Shown one piece after another: positions 1-7,018 of a stretch of 9,212 nucleotides of DNA (its first letter is position 1; every line of letters starts with the position of its first letter). The translations under genes and the position numbers were made by a program. Source of the stretch: JAMWZF01 sp041628615 (GTDB taxonomy: Bacteria > Pseudomonadota > Alphaproteobacteria > Rhodobacterales > Rhodobacteraceae); NCBI GenBank assembly GCA_041628615.1, contig JBFKOW010000142.1:1-9212 (forward strand), given 5' to 3'. The notes under the pieces are model-generated. The model searched no databases and was not told where the DNA came from. It saw only the letters and a program-made list of their open reading frames with translations.

Positions 1-1525
1 GGGCCGGAACACGCCCGAATACACCGTCAGCGAGATTTCCGGGGCGGTGAAACGGACGCTGGAGGACCAGTTCGGCCGGATCCGGGTGCGCGGCGAGGTG
101 GGCCGGGTGTTCCGGGCGAAGTCGGGCCATCTCTACTACGACGTGAAGGACGACCGCAGCGTCCTGGCCTGCACCACCTGGAAGGGCCAGGTCGGCAGCC
201 TGTCGGTGCTGCCCGAGGAGGGGCTGGAGGTCATCGTCACCGGCCGGCTGAGCGCCTTCGGCCAGCAGTCGAAATACAACCTCAACGTCGACGAGATCGC
301 GGTCGCGGGCGAGGGCGCGCTGATGGCGATGCTGGAGAAGCGGCGCAAGGCGCTGGCCGCCGAGGGCCTGTTCGACCCGGACCGCAAGCGGCAGATCCCG
401 TTCCTGCCGGACGTGATCGGGGTCATCACCTCGCCGCAGGGCGCGGTGATCCGCGACATCCTGCACCGGCTGCGCGACCGGTTCCCGCGCAAGGTGCTGG
501 TCTGGCCGGTGGCGGTGCAGGGATCGGCCTGCGCCCCGGAAGTCACCCGCGCAATCGAGGGGTTCAACCGGCTGAGCCCCGGCGGCGCGCTGCCGCGGCC
601 CGACGTCCTGATCGTCGCCCGCGGCGGCGGCTCGATCGAGGATCTCTGGGGGTTCAACGAGGAAAGCGTGGTCCGCGCCGCCGCCGCGTCGCAGATCCCG
701 CTGATCTCGGCGGTGGGCCACGAGACCGACACCACCCTGATCGACCATGCCGCCGACCGCCGTGCGCCCACCCCCACCGCCGCCGCCGAGATGGCGGTGC
801 CGGTGCGGGTGGACCTGCTGGCCTGGCTCGACGGGCAGGGGGCGCGGCTGTCGGGGGCGCTGGCCCGCGGCTTGGACCGGCGCGGCCAGCGGCTGCGCGA
901 CGTGTCGCGGGCGCTGCCCCGCCCCGAGAGCCTGTTGCGCGACGCCGAGCGCCGTTTCGATGCCGGGTCCGAGGCGCTGCCGCGCGCGCTGCAGGGCATC
1001 GTGGCGCGCAGCGCGGCGGCGCTGGCGCGGGTCGCCGGAGGGCTGCGGCCGCAACCGCTGCGCCACCGGATCGTCCGCGACGGCGACCGGGTGGCGCGGC
1101 TGGGTCAGCGGCTCGGCCCGGCGGTGGCCCGGCTGATCGCGGCCCGCGCCGACCGGCTCGCCACCGTGGCCCGGCCCCAGCCGTTGCGCCAGCGGCTTGT
1201 CCGCGATGCCGACGGTCTCGCCGGGCTGGCCCGGCGGCTCGACCCGGCGATCGCCCGCATCCTCGCCGCCCGCCGCGACCGACTGGCCGCCGCCGCGCGG
1301 TTGAACGAGACGCTGAGCTACCGCGCGACGCTGGCGCGCGGATACGCGGTGGTCAGGGCCGACGGCGCGGTGGTCACGACTGCCGCCGCGGCGCTGCGCG
1401 CGGACCTGCTCGAGATCGAGTTCGCGGACGGCCGGATGCGGCCGGGGGCGGCGGCGGACGAGCCGCCGCGTCCGAAGCCCGCCCCGCGCAAGTCCGCGCC
1501 GCCGGACCAGGGCAGCCTGTTCTGA
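1..1525 (+). CDS. xseA: Exodeoxyribonuclease VII large subunit, 5'-truncated by the window edge
   Basis: This is the large, catalytic subunit of exonuclease VII, a cytoplasmic single-strand DNA nuclease that works with the small subunit XseB in repair and mismatch correction. The reading frame is open from base 2, and its first visible residues (NTPEYTVSEISGAVKRTLE) are the normal XseA N-terminus, so the true start lies just upstream. The GTG at 47 is internal. Numbering visible residues from base 2 (507 in all), an OB-fold occupies about 5-105. The catalytic domain carries SPQGAVIRD (Asp152), ARGGGSIEDLW (Arg207) and VGHETD (His240, Asp243). These residues and their spacing match the essential Asp/Arg/His/Asp set reported for E. 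coli XseA. The C-terminal part is a long Ala/Arg/Leu-rich predicted coiled coil holding three 42-residue repeats, followed by the conserved LARGYAVV segment and a Pro-rich tail. The stop is 4 bases from a converging gene. Confidence 0.97.
   Translation, partial: GRNTPEYTVSEISGAVKRTLEDQFGRIRVRGEVGRVFRAKSGHLYYDVKDDRSVLACTTWKGQVGSLSVLPEEGLEVIVTGRLSAFGQQSKYNLNVDEIAVAGEGALMAMLEKRRKALAAEGLFDPDRKRQIPFLPDVIGVITSPQGAVIRDILHRLRDRFPRKVLVWPVAVQGSACAPEVTRAIEGFNRLSPGGALPRPDVLIVARGGGSIEDLWGFNEESVVRAAAASQIPLISAVGHETDTTLIDHAADRRAPTPTAAAEMAVPVRVDLLAWLDGQGARLSGALARGLDRRGQRLRDVSRALPRPESLLRDAERRFDAGSEALPRALQGIVARSAAALARVAGGLRPQPLRHRIVRDGDRVARLGQRLGPAVARLIAARADRLATVARPQPLRQRLVRDADGLAGLARRLDPAIARILAARRDRLAAAARLNETLSYRATLARGYAVVRADGAVVTTAAAALRADLLEIEFADGRMRPGAAADEPPRPKPAPRKSAPPDQGSLF
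920..1297 (+). repeat. Three in-register 126-bp (42-residue) repeats inside xseA
   Basis: Three consecutive units occupy 920-1045, 1046-1171 and 1172-1297, each exactly 126 bases. Each begins with Arg-Pro followed by Glu or Gln and encodes a helix-forming Ala/Arg/Leu-rich segment. Units 2 and 3 start with RPQPLR and share about 27 of 42 residues by eye. Unit 1 is much more diverged but keeps the period (RPESLLRDAE start). In exonuclease VII this region forms the long helix that binds XseB, so the repeats probably set the length of that coiled coil. Confidence 0.8.
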
Positions 1526-1529
1526 CCGC

Positions 1530-1916
1530 TCAGACCCCGTAGTCGGCGCAGATCAGGTCCTCCTGGTCCTCCAGCGCCTCGTAGAGCACGGTGCTGCCGG
1601 GATCGTTGAGGAACACCGCGCGCAACCCGTCGCCGTCGCGGAACATCTCCCAGCACTGCGGTTCGGGGTCGAAATCGTAGACGAAGCAGATCGCCCGGCC
1701 CTCGGGATACCACGTCCCTTCGGCGCAGTCGCCGTCGAGGAAGGACCAGACCACGCGCCGCCCGCGCAGGTAACGCTCCACGCCGTAGGGGCCGCTCGGG
1801 GTGGCGAAGGTGAGGGTCCGGCCGGTCGCGTAGGCGTCGAATTCCTCCGCCGTCATCGGGCTTTCGGCGAGGCCGGGCAGGGGCAGCAGCGCGAGGAGCA
1901 GGGCGAAGCGGATCAT
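1530..1916 (-). CDS. Small secreted four-cysteine protein, function unknown
   Basis: I do not recognise a characterised family. The 128-residue product begins with a clear signal peptide (MIRFALLLALLPLPGLA, predicted cut before Glu18), so the mature protein of about 111 residues should be periplasmic. The mature part has four cysteines (64, 77, 88, 123), enough for two disulfides, and an aromatic core around GDCAEGTWY, ICFVY and PQCWEMF. This pattern recalls small uncharacterised proteobacterial exported proteins of the DUF995 sort, but that resemblance is only an impression. The ATG at 1916 is preferred over an in-frame GTG at 1925 because AAGGTGG (1922-1928) is a well-placed ribosome binding site for it. 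The gene lies 37 bases downstream of alkB on the same strand and is probably co-transcribed with it. It ends 4 bases from the xseA stop. Confidence 0.8.
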   Translation of the reverse strand: MIRFALLLALLPLPGLAESPMTAEEFDAYATGRTLTFATPSGPYGVERYLRGRRVVWSFLDGDCAEGTWYPEGRAICFVYDFDPEPQCWEMFRDGDGLRAVFLNDPGSTVLYEALEDQEDLICADYGV

Positions 1917-1953
1917 CGCCGCCACCTTGCCAGCGCGCCGGGCGGGCTTCCAG

Positions 1954-2982
1954 TCACGACGCCGTCAGCGCCGCGACCCGCGGGTCCATGATCCGCCGCC
2001 AGAGCCGCGGCGCCAGCGCGATCGCCCCCATCACCGGCAGCGACCGGGGCAGCACGGGCATCCCCTCGGCCAGTTGCAGCGCCGGGTAGGGCCGCCCCGG
2101 ATGGGCGTGGTGGTCGGAATGGCGCGGCGCGTTCAGCATCAGCGCCGAACTGGCCCAGTGCGGGCTGTTCCAGCTGTGCCGCGGGCCCGCCGGCTCGGGT
2201 CGCCCGTCGGCCATGATCCGCCGCCGCAGCCCGTAATGCTGGACGTAGTCCGAGAGCAGGAGCTGGGCCTGCGCGTGGCCGGCCAGCAGGAGGTGCCAGC
2301 CCACCCCGGCCCAGCCGCCGATCGCGAAGGCCGCACCGAGGCAGGCCAGCGCGCCGCCGACATAGACGAGGTAGGGATGCCGCCAGGCCGGCGCGCCGCG
2401 GCGCGCCAGCCGGGCCGTCTCGGCGGCCAGCCCGGCGCGGAACGATCCGGCCCAGGCCCGCGGCACGAAGCCGTAGTAGCTTTGCCCCCGCCGGGCCGAG
2501 TTCGGGTCCCGGTCGGTGCCGACATGGACGTGGTGCACCAGCGGGTGAGCCGAGGCGTGGTGCCCGAACAGCAGCGAGATGAAGACCCAGCGGCCCAGCC
2601 GCACCAGCCCCCGGCGGCTTCGGTGGATCAGCTCGTGGGCGTTGGAATTGCTTACCTGTCCGAAATAGAGCCCGGCGGCGAAGAACAGCGCCAGTTTCTC
2701 GCCACCCGACAGGGCCGGGCCCGAGAGCCCCCGGATGCACAGCGCCAGCAAGCCGAAATGCAGCACCGCCAGCGCCATCGACAACCCGTCGGCGGCCGGG
2801 AACTCGCGTCCCTCGGGGTCGGGCGGCAGGGACAGGGCGACGGCCTCGTCCAGCGCCGCGGTCAAGAGCGTGACATAGCCCAGCGCGGCCCAGGTCCAGG
2901 CCCCGCCCCAGGCCGCCCCGGCGGCCAGCAGGGGCACCGGGATCAGGGTGGCAAGGCCGAATATCCACATCGCGCGGGTCAT
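1954..2982 (-). CDS. alkB: AlkB-family integral-membrane diiron hydroxylase (alkane 1-monooxygenase type)
   Basis: The 342-residue membrane protein has the full histidine signature of the AlkB / membrane fatty acid desaturase-hydroxylase superfamily: HELIH (116-120), HPLVHH (146-151) with a further His153, and HSDHH (288-292). It also has the AlkB-type DYVQHYGLRR motif (His249) and the downstream HPGRPYPAL segment. Hydrophobic segments at about 8-50, 68-85, 96-112 and 203-240 fit the usual six-helix layout with a cytoplasmic diiron site. AlkB enzymes hydroxylate the terminal carbon of alkanes using O2 and electrons from rubredoxin. No rubredoxin or reductase gene is in the window, so these would have to come from elsewhere. 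The length is shorter than the Pseudomonas AlkB of about 400 residues, and the substrate is inferred only from family. The start is the only ATG before the first helix. It has no Shine-Dalgarno sequence, and TATAGT lies 6 bases upstream. Confidence 0.93.
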   Translation of the reverse strand: MTRAMWIFGLATLIPVPLLAAGAAWGGAWTWAALGYVTLLTAALDEAVALSLPPDPEGREFPAADGLSMALAVLHFGLLALCIRGLSGPALSGGEKLALFFAAGLYFGQVSNSNAHELIHRSRRGLVRLGRWVFISLLFGHHASAHPLVHHVHVGTDRDPNSARRGQSYYGFVPRAWAGSFRAGLAAETARLARRGAPAWRHPYLVYVGGALACLGAAFAIGGWAGVGWHLLLAGHAQAQLLLSDYVQHYGLRRRIMADGRPEPAGPRHSWNSPHWASSALMLNAPRHSDHHAHPGRPYPALQLAEGMPVLPRSLPVMGAIALAPRLWRRIMDPRVAALTAS

Positions 2983-2988
2983 GGCCCG

Positions 2989-2994
2989 ACTATA
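2989..2994 (-). promoter_or_regulatory. Candidate -10 element (TATAGT) directly before alkB
   Basis: Reading on the minus strand, TATAGT is followed by six bases (CGGGCC) and then the alkB ATG. That spacing would put the transcription start at or next to the A of the start codon, giving a leaderless mRNA, which agrees with the absence of a ribosome binding site. The -35 region is poor (TTCTGC, spacer about 16), so this is a suggestion. Confidence 0.4.
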
Positions 2995-3038
2995 GCGGCG
3001 GAACGCGGCGGCAGAAGGGCGGCCGGGCGGCGGGGCCG

Positions 3039-3088
3039 GGGATGCGCCGCCGTGCCGCGGCTGCTGGGATGCGCCGCCGTTCCGCGGC
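3039..3088. repeat. 23-bp near-perfect direct repeat (two copies, 27-bp period)
   Basis: Copies at 3039-3061 and 3066-3088 both begin GGGATGCGCCGCCG and differ at one position (G at 3053, T at 3080). They are separated by four bases in the alkB-ftsY divergent intergenic region. They could be paired protein-binding sites or a slippage product in GC-rich DNA. The sequence does not decide. Confidence 0.7.
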
Positions 3089-3091
3089 GGG

Positions 3092-3124
3092 GCGCGGCGG
3101 CGGTTTTCAACCGGCCCGCCGCGC
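3092..3124. promoter_or_regulatory. Strong imperfect hairpin / inverted repeat upstream of ftsY
   Basis: The arms GCGCGGCGG (3092-3100) and CCGCCGCGC (3116-3124) pair over 9 bp. They continue inward as CGGTT (3101-3105) with AACCG (3109-3113) around a TTC loop, leaving only a GC bulge at 3114-3115, for 14 bp in total. The structure ends 36 bases before the ftsY ATG. No T-run follows it, so it is not a standard intrinsic terminator. It could be an mRNA leader structure or an operator overlapping the ftsY promoter (CTGTAG at 3124-3129 is a weak -10 candidate). Confidence 0.6.
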
Positions 3125-3160
3125 TGTAGGGGTGACGCGACCACTTTTCCGGGGGACGGC

Positions 3161-4426
3161 ATGGCGTTTTTCCGCAAGCTCAGGGAACGGCTTCTGGGGT
3201 CCTCCTCGAAGATCGAGGACGGGCTGGACGCGATCGTGGAGGAGGGCGGCGAGGCCTCCGACGCGGACACGGACGCGGCGCAAGCCGGGACCGCCGATCG
3301 GGCCCCCGATCCGGTACCCGTGCCCCGATCGGAACCCGATGCCGCGCCGCCGCCGCGACCCGAGCCCGATCCTGCGCCGAACCCGTCTCCGGCCCCGGTC
3401 ACCGCGCCGACGCCCCAGCCGGCACCGCGCCCGGCGCCGCGCCCGGCTCCCGAATCAGCCCCGGCGCCCGATCCTGCCCCGGCCCCCGCCCCCGCGGCCC
3501 GCCCGGCACAGGCAGCGGAGCCCGCGCCGCAGCCCGCGGCCCGCCCCGGCCTCGTCGGCCGGCTGATGGGCCGCGGCGCCGCGCCGGTGGTGCGGCGGGT
3601 GCTGGACGACGACATGCTCGAAAGCCTCGAGGACCTGCTGATCAGCGCCGACATGGGGGTCGAGACGGCGGCGCGGGTGGCCGCCAACCTCGCCGAGGGG
3701 CGCTATGGTCGCCGGGTCTCGACCGCCGAGATCAAGGAGGCGCTCGCCGCCGAGATCGCGCGGATCATGGAACCGGTGGCCCGGCCCCTGCCGCTCTACC
3801 CCAAGAAGCCGCAGGTGGTGCTGGTGGTGGGGGTCAACGGCTCGGGCAAGACCACCACCATCGGCAAGCTGGCCAGCCAGTTCCGCGCCGCCGGCAAGAC
3901 GGTGATGATCGCCGCCGGCGACACGTTCCGGGCCGCGGCGGTCGAACAGTTGCAGATCTGGGGCGACCGCGCGGGGGTGCCGGTGATGACCGCGCCCGAG
4001 GGGTCGGACCCGGCCAGCCTCGCCTTCGACGCGATGGGCCGGGCGCAGGCCGAGGGGGCCGACCTGCTGATGATCGACACCGCCGGACGGCTGCAGAACC
4101 GGGCCGACCTGATGGAGGAACTGGCCAAGATCGTCCGGGTGATCCGCAAGAAGGACCCCGATGCGCCGCACAACACCCTGCTGGTGCTGGACGCGACCAC
4201 CGGGCAGAACGCGCTGAGCCAGGTCAGGACCTTCCAGGAAATGGCCGACGTGTCGGGGCTGGTGATGACCAAGCTGGACGGCACCGCGCGGGGCGGGGTG
4301 CTGGTGGCGCTGGCCGACCGCTTCGGCCTGCCGATCCATGCCATCGGGGTGGGCGAGCAGATCGACGACCTCGCGCCGTTCGAGCCCGGGGAATTCGCCG
4401 CCGCGCTGGTCGGACTCGACAGCTAG
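3161..4426 (+). CDS. ftsY: Signal recognition particle receptor FtsY
   Basis: FtsY is the SRP receptor GTPase. It docks the ribosome-SRP complex at the inner membrane and hands nascent membrane proteins to SecYEG, acting with Ffh and 4.5S RNA (not in this window). The 421 residues comprise a short basic/hydrophobic N-terminus (MAFFRKLRERLL), an acidic stretch, a Pro/Ala-rich linker (about 48-128) and an N domain (about 129-215). The G domain then has all its motifs: GVNGSGKT (224-231), DTFRAAAVEQL (254-264), DTAGR (306-310), TKLDGTARGG (370-379) and GVGEQIDDL (396-404). The C-terminal EPGEFAAALVG is typical. GLVGRLMGRG at the linker/N-domain junction resembles the amphipathic membrane-targeting helix. 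The start is fixed by GGGGGA at 3151-3156. It is transcribed divergently from alkB and heads a run of four plus-strand genes. Confidence 0.98.
   Translation: MAFFRKLRERLLGSSSKIEDGLDAIVEEGGEASDADTDAAQAGTADRAPDPVPVPRSEPDAAPPPRPEPDPAPNPSPAPVTAPTPQPAPRPAPRPAPESAPAPDPAPAPAPAARPAQAAEPAPQPAARPGLVGRLMGRGAAPVVRRVLDDDMLESLEDLLISADMGVETAARVAANLAEGRYGRRVSTAEIKEALAAEIARIMEPVARPLPLYPKKPQVVLVVGVNGSGKTTTIGKLASQFRAAGKTVMIAAGDTFRAAAVEQLQIWGDRAGVPVMTAPEGSDPASLAFDAMGRAQAEGADLLMIDTAGRLQNRADLMEELAKIVRVIRKKDPDAPHNTLLVLDATTGQNALSQVRTFQEMADVSGLVMTKLDGTARGGVLVALADRFGLPIHAIGVGEQIDDLAPFEPGEFAAALVGLDS
3302..3544 (+). repeat. Low-complexity Pro/Ala coding stretch in the ftsY linker
   Basis: This encodes FtsY residues 48-128, mostly PAP, PEP and PRP units. 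It includes a 12-base tandem duplication (3422-3433 and 3434-3445, one mismatch, encoding APRP twice). The stretch separates the N-terminal membrane segment from the NG GTPase. Such linkers vary in length between relatives, probably through repeat slippage. Confidence 0.75.
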
Positions 4427-4497
4427 CCGCGCGCCGACCGGTCTCGTGGCCGATGGACCGGCATGCTAGGAAGAACCAGACTCAACCGGGACCGCCC

Positions 4498-5415
4498 ATG
4501 CGCCGCCTGATCCTCGCGCTGGCCCTTTTGGCCGGCCCCGCCGCCGCCTTCGAGCCGATGACCGCCGACCAGTGCCGGGCCGGGTGGCTGGCGCTGGTCG
4601 GCCTGATGCCGGCCGGCGCGGCGGACCGGGCCGCCGCCGGGGCGGTGGGACTGCGCGCCACCGACGATGGCTGGTGCCGGATCTCGGGGGCCGATCCGGC
4701 GCTGCGCGGGGCGAATTTCGCCACCGCCGACTGGCAGGTCGAGGGTCTTGACGCGGTTCTGAATGCCGGGGCCCTGCCGATGGCCCTCCGGCTCCGCTTC
4801 GACGACCTGCGCCCCGATGCCGCCGGACCGCCCAGCCGGACCGATTTCGTGCCGATGCCGCCGGTCGACGTGACCGCGACGCTGCGGCGGGTGCCCGAAA
4901 CGCGGCAGTTGCTGGTCGAGCAGGTGCGGATCACCTCGCCGGCGGGGGACGACCTGCGGGCCACGGCGGTGATCGACCGGGTCGATCTCGGCAGCCTCGG
5001 GATGGCGCAGATGTCGCTGGGGTCGATGGCGCTGCGGCAGGTCAACGTCAAGGTCCGGCTGAACGGCTGGGTCGAGAGCCAGATCGTGCCCGGCCTCGAC
5101 GTCGAAATCCGCGGCGACCCGGAAGCGATCCGGCAGGCGGCGCGGGACGCCATCGCCGGCCTGCCGCCGGGGCTGTTCACCGCCGGGGCGCTGCGCAATC
5201 TCGACGCCTTCGCCGATCACCTGCCGGCGCCGCGGGGCGACCTCGAGATCTCGGCGCGGACCGAGACCGGGCTCGGCCTCCTGCCCTTCGTCATGTTCGG
5301 CGTCCGGCGCGCCGGTCCCGGCGGCGCGGAACCGGGGGCGGACGAGACGGCGGCGCTTCTCGGCGGCCTGTCGGTCGACGCGATCTGGACCCCCGATCCC
5401 GACCAGACCGAATGA
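4498..5415 (+). CDS. Secreted or periplasmic protein of unknown function
   Basis: I do not recognise a characterised family. From the ATG at 4498 the product has 305 residues and opens with a textbook signal peptide (MRRLILALALLAGPAAA, cut before Phe18). An in-frame ATG at 4453 would add 15 polar residues in front of it and spoil the signal, so 4498 is chosen. The mature part begins with a short cysteine-bearing region (QCRAGW and GWCRISG, one possible disulfide). It continues with alternating hydrophobic/polar segments suggestive of beta structure (for example DVTATLRRV, LLVEQVRIT, VNVKVRLNGWV, DLEISART). No transmembrane helix follows the signal. It lies 71 bases after ftsY, and its stop overlaps the DMT transporter start in ATGA, suggesting coupled translation and a related envelope role. 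TGCTAG around 4464-4469 could be a -10 of its own, but this is weak. Confidence 0.85.
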   Translation: MRRLILALALLAGPAAAFEPMTADQCRAGWLALVGLMPAGAADRAAAGAVGLRATDDGWCRISGADPALRGANFATADWQVEGLDAVLNAGALPMALRLRFDDLRPDAAGPPSRTDFVPMPPVDVTATLRRVPETRQLLVEQVRITSPAGDDLRATAVIDRVDLGSLGMAQMSLGSMALRQVNVKVRLNGWVESQIVPGLDVEIRGDPEAIRQAARDAIAGLPPGLFTAGALRNLDAFADHLPAPRGDLEISARTETGLGLLPFVMFGVRRAGPGGAEPGADETAALLGGLSVDAIWTPDPDQTE

Positions 5416-6311
5416 GCGAGTGGATCACTGCGATGGCCGGCACCCCGGAGGGCGCGCGGCTGGCGACCCTGCTGGCGCTGGTGTCGGCGGTGGCGCATGC
5501 CGCTTTCGGGGCGCTGCAGAAGGGGCGCAACGACCCGTTCCTGATCCGCGGGTCGATCGACGCGGCGCTGGTGGTGATGACCGCGCCGCTCTTGCTGCTG
5601 GTGCCGGCGCCGGACGCGTCCACGGTGCTGATCCTCGCCGGGGCGATGGTGATCCACTTCGCCTACAAGCTGACCGTGGCGCTGGCCTATGAACGGGCCG
5701 CCTATACCGTGGTCTACCCGATCATCCGGGGCACCGGGCCGCTGGTCACCGTCGCCGCGGCCAGCGCGATCTTCGGCGAGCGGTTCACCGCCGCGCAATG
5801 GGCCGGGGTCGGCTGCCTGACGCTGGCGATGCTGCTGCTGTCGCTGCGCAACCTGAGCGAAGAGAAGCTCGACCTGCGGGGGCTGCGGATCGGGCTGATC
5901 TGGGCCATCGCGGGCGGTCTGCTGGTGGCGATCTACACCGTCTACGACGCCTGGGGGATCCGGCAGTCGCCGGACCCGTTCACCTTTCTCGCTTGGTTCT
6001 TCTTCCTGACCGCGATGGATTTCCCGATCCTCGCCTGGCTGCGCTACCGGCGCCACGGGGCGGCCGGGGGGCTGCGGTCGCTGGTGCGGCGCGGGATCCT
6101 CGGGGCGGTCATCGCCTGGATCAGCTTCGGCGGGGTGATGCTCGCCACCCGGCTCGACAAGGTCGGCGAGGCGGCGGTGCTGCGCGAGACCTCGACCGTC
6201 TTCGCCGCGCTGATCGGCTGGTTCATCCTCGGCGAGCGGGTCGGGCCGCGGCGGCTGATCCTGATGGGGATGATCGCTTTGGGGGCTGTCATTGTCGAGT
6301 TGGGTGGTTAG
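5412..6311 (+). CDS. DMT-superfamily (EamA-type) transporter
   Basis: The 299-residue, highly hydrophobic protein has about ten predicted transmembrane helices in two halves, the EamA/RhaT drug-metabolite transporter layout. The end of the first repeat shows PIIRGTGPLVTVAAASAIFG followed by ERFTAAQWAGVGCLTLAMLL (residues 103-142). The second repeat ends with the equivalent RETSTVFAALIGWFILGERV and a last helix (259-298). These are the typical conserved EamA segments, with Gly-Glu-Arg closing the penultimate helix of each half. The family exports or imports metabolites in the inner membrane, and the substrate cannot be read from sequence. The start codon overlaps the previous stop (ATGA, 5412-5415) and lacks a clear ribosome binding site, consistent with translational coupling. 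yciB begins 10 bases after its stop. Confidence 0.92.
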   Translation: MSEWITAMAGTPEGARLATLLALVSAVAHAAFGALQKGRNDPFLIRGSIDAALVVMTAPLLLLVPAPDASTVLILAGAMVIHFAYKLTVALAYERAAYTVVYPIIRGTGPLVTVAAASAIFGERFTAAQWAGVGCLTLAMLLLSLRNLSEEKLDLRGLRIGLIWAIAGGLLVAIYTVYDAWGIRQSPDPFTFLAWFFFLTAMDFPILAWLRYRRHGAAGGLRSLVRRGILGAVIAWISFGGVMLATRLDKVGEAAVLRETSTVFAALIGWFILGERVGPRRLILMGMIALGAVIVELGG

Positions 6312-6321
6312 ATAGGCGGTC

Positions 6322-7014
6322 ATGGCAGTTCCGCGCCCCATCAACCCGATCCTCAAGCAGGTGCTCGAACTGGGCCCGACCGTGGCCTTCCTGATCCTGT
6401 ATTTCCGGATCAAGGACGACACCTTCACCCTTGGCGGCACGGAGTATTCCGGCTTCATCGTCGCCGCGCTGGGGTTCATCCCGGTGCTGCTTGCGGCGAT
6501 GGCGGCGCTGTGGTGGCTGACCGGCCGGCTGAGCCGGATGCAGGCCTTCACCGCCTTCATGGTGATCTTCTTCGGCGGGCTCACCGCATGGTTCAACGAC
6601 GGGCGGTTCTTCATGATGAAGACCACCATCGTCTACGGCTTCATGGCCGCGCTGCTGGGCATCGGGCTCCTGCGCGGGCAAAGCTGGCTCGAGTGGGTGA
6701 TGGGGGAACTCCTGCCGATGGAGCGGGACGGCTGGATGATCCTGACCCGGCGGCTCACCGCGATGTTCGCCGCGCTCGCCGTGGCCAACGAGCTGATCTG
6801 GCGCACCCAGGCCGAGGAGACCTGGGTTCTGCTCGAGACCTTCGCGTTCCCGGCCGCGCTGTTCGTCTTCCTGCTGGTGCAGATCGTCAGCCTCGAGCGC
6901 TACCATGTCGACGAGGACGGCGGCGGCGCAGCGGCCAAGTCCGGCGGCGAGGGCGGTGCGGGCGTGGACGGCGCGGCGACCGGCTCGGGCGACCCGGCGG
7001 GCCGTTCCGACTGA
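6322..7014 (+). CDS. yciB: Inner-membrane septation protein, YciB/IspZ family
   Basis: This integral inner-membrane protein belongs to the YciB (septation protein A) family, linked in enterobacteria to cell envelope synthesis and division. Its biochemical activity is not settled. The family core is present: an N-terminal helix in LELGPTVAFLILYF (15-28), the hallmark FFGGLTAWFNDGRFFMMKTTIVYG (starting at residue 83), and the C-terminal LTAMFAALAVANELIWR followed by ETWV and a final helix (174-192). About five transmembrane helices are expected. At 230 residues it exceeds the E. coli protein (about 180), mainly through N-terminal residues and a Gly/Ala/Asp-rich tail (198-230) that looks disordered. 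The start is supported by AGGCGG just upstream. It is the last gene of the plus-strand cluster and ends 4 bases from the pilZ stop. Confidence 0.95.
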   Translation: MAVPRPINPILKQVLELGPTVAFLILYFRIKDDTFTLGGTEYSGFIVAALGFIPVLLAAMAALWWLTGRLSRMQAFTAFMVIFFGGLTAWFNDGRFFMMKTTIVYGFMAALLGIGLLRGQSWLEWVMGELLPMERDGWMILTRRLTAMFAALAVANELIWRTQAEETWVLLETFAFPAALFVFLLVQIVSLERYHVDEDGGGAAAKSGGEGGAGVDGAATGSGDPAGRSD

Positions 7015-7018
7015 CCGC

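Noticed and set aside
3092..3124. Intrinsic terminator before ftsY
   Set aside because: The hairpin is strong, but no T-run follows on either strand, and no gene transcribes into it from upstream.
1927..3129. 400-codon open frame on the plus strand across alkB
   Set aside because: It is antisense to the clear AlkB coding sequence. The product is Arg/Pro/Gln-rich with no domain, typical of GC-rich shadow frames.
2983..3687. Upstream in-frame extension of alkB into ftsY (577-codon open frame)
   Set aside because: The added residues are low-complexity Ser/Arg/Gly translated antisense to ftsY. The AlkB homology begins at the ATG at 2982.
5217..6629. 470-codon open frame on the minus strand
   Set aside because: It is antisense to the secreted-protein, DMT transporter and yciB genes. 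The composition is His/Arg/Gln-rich with no recognisable motif.
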